Positions 6,026 through 8,257 of a stretch of DNA of 8,257 bases are shown here, piece after piece. The notes below the pieces were generated by a model that ran no database searches, was not told the DNA's origin, and worked only from the letters and a program-made list of their open reading frames with translations. Every line of letters starts with the position of its first letter. The first letter of the stretch is position 1. The position numbers and the translations under genes were made by a program. Origin of the DNA: Planctomycetota bacterium (GTDB taxonomy: Bacteria > Planctomycetota > Phycisphaerae > Sedimentisphaerales > Anaerohalosphaeraceae); contig QNBU01000038.1 in assembly GCA_003644215.1 (NCBI GenBank), positions 1 to 8,257 on the forward strand. The letters run 5' to 3'.

Positions 6026-6424
6026 TTAGCTCACCGTACAAATCAGTTCCCCGCCGACATTTTCCTGCCGACATTTTCTATCACTCATTACGCCCTTACT
6101 GGTCGAAACGATCGCAACGCCCAATCCACCCATGACCCGGGGCAAATCGTCTTTGCCGTTATAAACACGGCACCCCGGTTTGCTGACGCGGCTAATCGTA
6201 CCGATAACCGGTTCACCTTCCAAGGTGTACTTCAAAACAACACGGATCAGGCCCTGCTTACCGTCGTCGATGCGGTCATAATCAACAATATAACCCTCAT
6301 CTTTGAGTACCTGGGCCACACCCTGACAAATCTTACTTGCTTTGACGCTCACGCTTTCTCTCTGGACGCGTGATGCGTTTCGTATTCTTGTCAGCATATC
6401 CGCAATGGGATCACTTAAACTCAT
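6026..6424 (-). CDS. rpsH: 30S ribosomal protein S8
   Basis: S8 binds helix 21 of 16S rRNA early in assembly of the small-subunit platform; in E. coli it also represses its own operon by binding the mRNA near rplE. The 132-residue product is the normal length, starting MSLSDPIADMLTRIRNA and carrying VSRVSKPG-like sequence (ISRVSKPGCRVY, 77-88), GGLGVAIVSTSKGVMSD (99-115) and the end GGELICTVS. The ATG at 6422-6424 has GGAG nine bases upstream. It follows rpsN by 49 nt and is one base from rplF. No S8-binding hairpin resembling the E. coli operator was evident before rplE, so autoregulation cannot be read from this window. Confidence 0.98.
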   Translation of the reverse strand: MSLSDPIADMLTRIRNASRVQRESVSVKASKICQGVAQVLKDEGYIVDYDRIDDGKQGLIRVVLKYTLEGEPVIGTISRVSKPGCRVYNGKDDLPRVMGGLGVAIVSTSKGVMSDRKCRQENVGGELICTVS

Positions 6425-6473
6425 TCAACTACGCTCCGATTTATATCCACATTCAAAACATTCGATTTATTGA

Positions 6474-6659
6474 TTACCAACTTGCCTTTTTGACGCCCGG
6501 AATCTTGCCTTCATTAGCCATCGTACGAAAGCAAATTCGGCAAACCTTAAACTTGCGATATACCGCACGGGCGCGTCCGCAAATCTGACAACGCGTATAA
6601 CCGCGACTTTTGAATTTCGGTTCCTTACGAGCTTTATTTTCAAGTGCCGTTGTTGACAT
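6474..6659 (-). CDS. rpsZ: 30S ribosomal protein S14, zinc-binding type Z
   Basis: S14 lies in the head of the small subunit next to S3, S10 and S19. At 61 residues this is the short zinc-containing form (type Z, C+), not the roughly 100-residue zinc-free form of E. coli. The zinc ribbon is C24-X2-C27 and C40-X2-C43, within RCQICGRARAVYRKFKVCRI (23-42), and the protein ends with the usual GKIPGVKKASW. The N-terminus, MSTTALENKARKEPKFKSR, matches the family. The ATG at 6657-6659 has GGAG seven bases upstream, inside a 16-nt spacer after rplE. Position between rplE and rpsH is standard. The gene is often also named rpsN. Confidence 0.97.
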   Translation of the reverse strand: MSTTALENKARKEPKFKSRGYTRCQICGRARAVYRKFKVCRICFRTMANEGKIPGVKKASW

Positions 6660-6675
6660 TCACCAACTCCAAAAA

Positions 6676-7227
6676 TTAGTCCTGTTTCGTCGTCTTAAAA
6701 GGCATTCCGAACAGCTTCAGCATCGCGTAGGCCTCGTCATCGGTATTCGCCGTCGTTACAAATGTTATATTCATCCCCTGCTGGGTTTCAATCCGGGCCG
6801 AATCGATTTCCGGAAAGGCACTTTGCTCGTCCATGCCCATCGAGTAATTACCGCGACCGTCAAATCCTTTTGGATTTAGCCCCCGAAAGTCCTTCACCCG
6901 CGGAATAGCCAGGTTAATCAGCCGATCCAGAAACTCGTACATCCGACCTTTACGAAGCGTTACTTTCAGGCCGGTCTTGTCGCCCTGGCGAACCTTAAAA
7001 TTTGAAACACTTCTTTTAGCCAAACAGATCAGTGGTTTCTGGCCGGTAATGACCGTCATATCCTTGATGGCATTGTCCATAAACTTCTTGTCCTGAACGG
7101 CCTTGCCAACACCCATCGAAACAACGATCTTTTCCAGTTTCGGAACCGCCATCGGGCTTCCATAAGTAAACTGCTGAAGAAGCTCTGAAGCAATCTTGCT
7201 TTTATATAAATCTTTTAAGCGAGTCAT
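6676..7227 (-). CDS. rplE: 50S ribosomal protein L5
   Basis: L5 binds 5S rRNA and forms, with L18, the central protuberance; it contacts the small subunit through bridge B1. The 183-residue product has the usual length (about 180). Motifs are VPKLEKIVVSMGVG (28-41), TGQKPLICLAKRSVSNFKVR (61-80), RLINLAIPRVKDFRGL (102-117), FDGRGNYSMGMDEQSAFPEI (122-141) and a C-terminal TTANTDDEAYAMLKLFGMPF (158-177). The ATG at 7225-7227 has AAAGG seven bases upstream. The spacer from rplX is 30 nt and shows no clear hairpin, although this is where E. coli S8 binds its mRNA. Confidence 0.98.
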   Translation of the reverse strand: MTRLKDLYKSKIASELLQQFTYGSPMAVPKLEKIVVSMGVGKAVQDKKFMDNAIKDMTVITGQKPLICLAKRSVSNFKVRQGDKTGLKVTLRKGRMYEFLDRLINLAIPRVKDFRGLNPKGFDGRGNYSMGMDEQSAFPEIDSARIETQQGMNITFVTTANTDDEAYAMLKLFGMPFKTTKQD

Positions 7228-7257
7228 TTCTAAACCTTTATCTTTCGACTCAAATCT

Positions 7258-7596
7258 CTATTTCTTTGCCGCCTTCGTAACCACACCAATCTCGGTGCCG
7301 TCGGCAGCAACGCGTTTCTTATTTCCCTTTGCATCCGTTTCAAAACGAACACGGCTACCGCGAGAACTTTTCGGGTTGACCGGTTGAACATTGCTCATGT
7401 GGATGGGCCGTTCTATCCGAATCCGTCCGCCCTGAGGATTTTTCTGCGTAGGCCGCACATGCTTGTGTGCCAAATTGACCCCTTCGACCAGAACCCGATC
7501 TCGGTCCGGAATGACCCGCATCACCTTACCGGTGGCGCCTTTATTGACGCCGGCCTTAATTTCCACCGTATCACCTTTTTTGACATGTCTTGCCAT
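7258..7596 (-). CDS. rplX: 50S ribosomal protein L24
   Basis: L24 is one of the first proteins to bind 23S rRNA and starts assembly of the large subunit; it lies near the exit of the peptide tunnel. The 112-residue product is slightly longer than the common 102-105. The KOW motif is at about residues 4-31 (KKGDTVEIKAGVNKGATGKV), then VEGVNLAHKHVRPT (37-50) and IERPIHMSNVQPVNP (61-75), all typical of the family. The C-terminal end is lysine-rich (TKAAKK). The ATG at 7594-7596 gives the correct family start, though the upstream sequence has only a weak GGAAAG about ten bases away. It follows rplN by 33 nt. Confidence 0.97.
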   Translation of the reverse strand: MARHVKKGDTVEIKAGVNKGATGKVMRVIPDRDRVLVEGVNLAHKHVRPTQKNPQGGRIRIERPIHMSNVQPVNPKSSRGSRVRFETDAKGNKKRVAADGTEIGVVTKAAKK

Positions 7597-7629
7597 TTTC
7601 GTTCTTCTTTCCGCTATTTCTGACAGCGT

Positions 7630-8019
7630 CTATACCACTTCACTGGCCAAAGAGACAATCTTCATAAAATTCTTCTCACGCAACTCGCGTGCGACAGCAC
7701 CAAAGATGCGTGTCCCAACCGGATTCTTGTCCTCATCGATCATCACCGCCGCATTGCTGTCAAAGCGGACATAACTCCCGTCCGGGCGACGAATCGGATA
7801 CTTGGTCCGCACGATCACACAGCGATGCACCTTCTTATTATCCAACTGACAGTTTGGAAGATTCTTTTTAATCGCGACACAGACAATATCTCCAACACTC
7901 GCCGTCGGTCGCGTATATTTCCCTTTTCTGGATGCGCATCGCCCCAGCACCTTAATACACTGTGCTGTTTTAACGCCGCTGTTGTCAGCGATTTCCAACA
8001 TGGTTTCTTGTTGAATCAA
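7630..8019 (-). CDS. rplN: 50S ribosomal protein L14, TTG start
   Basis: L14 lies on the interface side of the large subunit, forms bridges B5 and B8 with the small subunit and is the docking site of RsfS. The product is 129 residues, against the usual 122-123. The start is a TTG at 8017-8019, giving the family N-terminus MIQQETMLEIADNSG; the next ATG, six codons on, would remove conserved residues. AAAGGG at 8027-8032 lies upstream at suitable spacing and overlaps the rpsQ stop. Other motifs are CIKVLG (21-26), VRTKYPIRRPDGSYVRFDSN (70-89) and GTRIFGAVARELREKNFMKI (102-121). Between residues 27 and 44 the protein has about seven extra residues compared with E. coli L14. It is 11 nt after rpsQ. 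Confidence 0.97.
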   Translation of the reverse strand: MIQQETMLEIADNSGVKTAQCIKVLGRCASRKGKYTRPTASVGDIVCVAIKKNLPNCQLDNKKVHRCVIVRTKYPIRRPDGSYVRFDSNAAVMIDEDKNPVGTRIFGAVARELREKNFMKIVSLASEVV

Positions 8020-8026
8020 TGGTTCG

Positions 8027-8032
8027 CCCTTT
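8027..8032 (-). promoter_or_regulatory. Ribosome binding site that supports the TTG start of rplN
   Basis: The transcript reads AAAGGG ending seven bases before the TTG at 8017-8019, partly overlapping the TAA stop of rpsQ (8031-8033). Together with the conserved MIQ N-terminus it makes the TTG start the best choice and suggests coupling to rpsQ translation. Confidence 0.65.
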
Positions 8033-8257
8033 ATTCAGTAACTGCTTTTTTCAATACTTTCACCAATCGCCAATTTTTCGTCTTACTGATCGGCCTGCAT
8101 TCGGATATTTCCACTTGATCGCCGATAGCGGCCAGATTCTGAGGATCATGAACACCCAGCTTCGTGCGGCGGCGGATATATTTCCCATATTTCGGGTGCT
8201 TAACTTTGTAGTCAATCTGGCAGACAACACTTTTGTCGCCGCTTTTACTAACCACAA
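8031..8257 (-). CDS. rpsQ: 30S ribosomal protein S17, 5' end cut by window edge
   Basis: S17 is an OB-fold protein that binds 16S rRNA early in small-subunit assembly. The visible part is 74 residues plus a TAA. It shows the family core VVSKSGDKSVVCQIDYKVKH (1-20), PKYGKYIRRRTKLGVHDP (21-38), GDQVEISECRPISKTKNWRL (46-65) and KVLKKAV. The codon at 8253-8255 is GTG and could be read as a start, but it falls in the conserved stretch that in other S17 proteins (VVSDKMDKTVVV-like) is preceded by about ten residues; it is therefore most likely an internal valine, and the true start lies beyond the right edge. It is 11 nt before rplN, the standard order, with rpmC and rplP expected further upstream. 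Confidence 0.95.
   Translation of the reverse strand, partial: VVSKSGDKSVVCQIDYKVKHPKYGKYIRRRTKLGVHDPQNLAAIGDQVEISECRPISKTKNWRLVKVLKKAVTE

Noticed and set aside
5780..6373. Open reading frame of 197 codons on the plus strand
   Set aside because: It is antisense to rplF and rpsH, which are certain; it resembles no family that I know.
7228..7257. Possible S8 operator in the rplX-rplE spacer, as in E. coli
   Set aside because: The 30-nt spacer shows no hairpin or S8-site-like bulged helix by eye; only a ribosome binding site is visible.
8253..8255. GTG as the start codon of rpsQ
   Set aside because: It falls inside the conserved VVS...DK..VV core of S17, so about ten residues would be lost; the true start is beyond the window.

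Overview
The window is a stretch of a conserved ribosomal-protein operon (spc operon running into the start of the alpha operon). Every gene lies on the minus strand, so transcription runs from the right edge (about 8257) to the left edge (1). I count 17 genes. In transcription order they are: rpsQ (S17, 5' end outside the window), rplN (L14), rplX (L24), rplE (L5), rpsN type Z (S14), rpsH (S8), rplF (L6), rplR (L18), rpsE (S5), rplO (L15), secY, adk, map, infA, rpmJ (L36), rpsM (S13) and rpsK (S11, 3' end outside the window).

The organism is a bacterium. Lack of L30 (rpmD) between S5 and L15, the adk-map-infA-rpmJ order after secY, a zinc-type S14 and the wording of L14, L15, S13 and S17 suggest Planctomycetota, perhaps a Phycisphaerae-like lineage. 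This placement is inferred from remembered family patterns, not from a search. Base composition looks close to even and uniform, with no sign of a transferred segment.

Layout: 8257-4007 holds ten ribosomal proteins of both subunits. 3980-1191 holds three housekeeping enzymes or channels: SecY (protein export), adenylate kinase and methionine aminopeptidase, packed with overlaps or very short spacers. 1159-1 holds IF-1, L36, S13 and S11, leading towards what in other bacteria is rpsD-rpoA-rplQ. Together they couple ribosome assembly, translation initiation, removal of the initiator methionine and membrane protein export. Spacers are 1 to 73 nt and no gap reaches 300 nt. I saw no RNA gene, mobile element, CRISPR array, factor-independent terminator or convincing promoter.

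This is an ordinary core region, and I do not see a previously undescribed system in it. The points worth a second look are modest: absence of rpmD, a good hairpin in the longest spacer (rplF-rplR), TTG starts on rplN and rpsE, a shifted fourth cysteine in the adenylate kinase lid, a 7-residue insertion in L14, a 38-residue L36, and weak ribosome binding sites before infA, rpsK and rplX.
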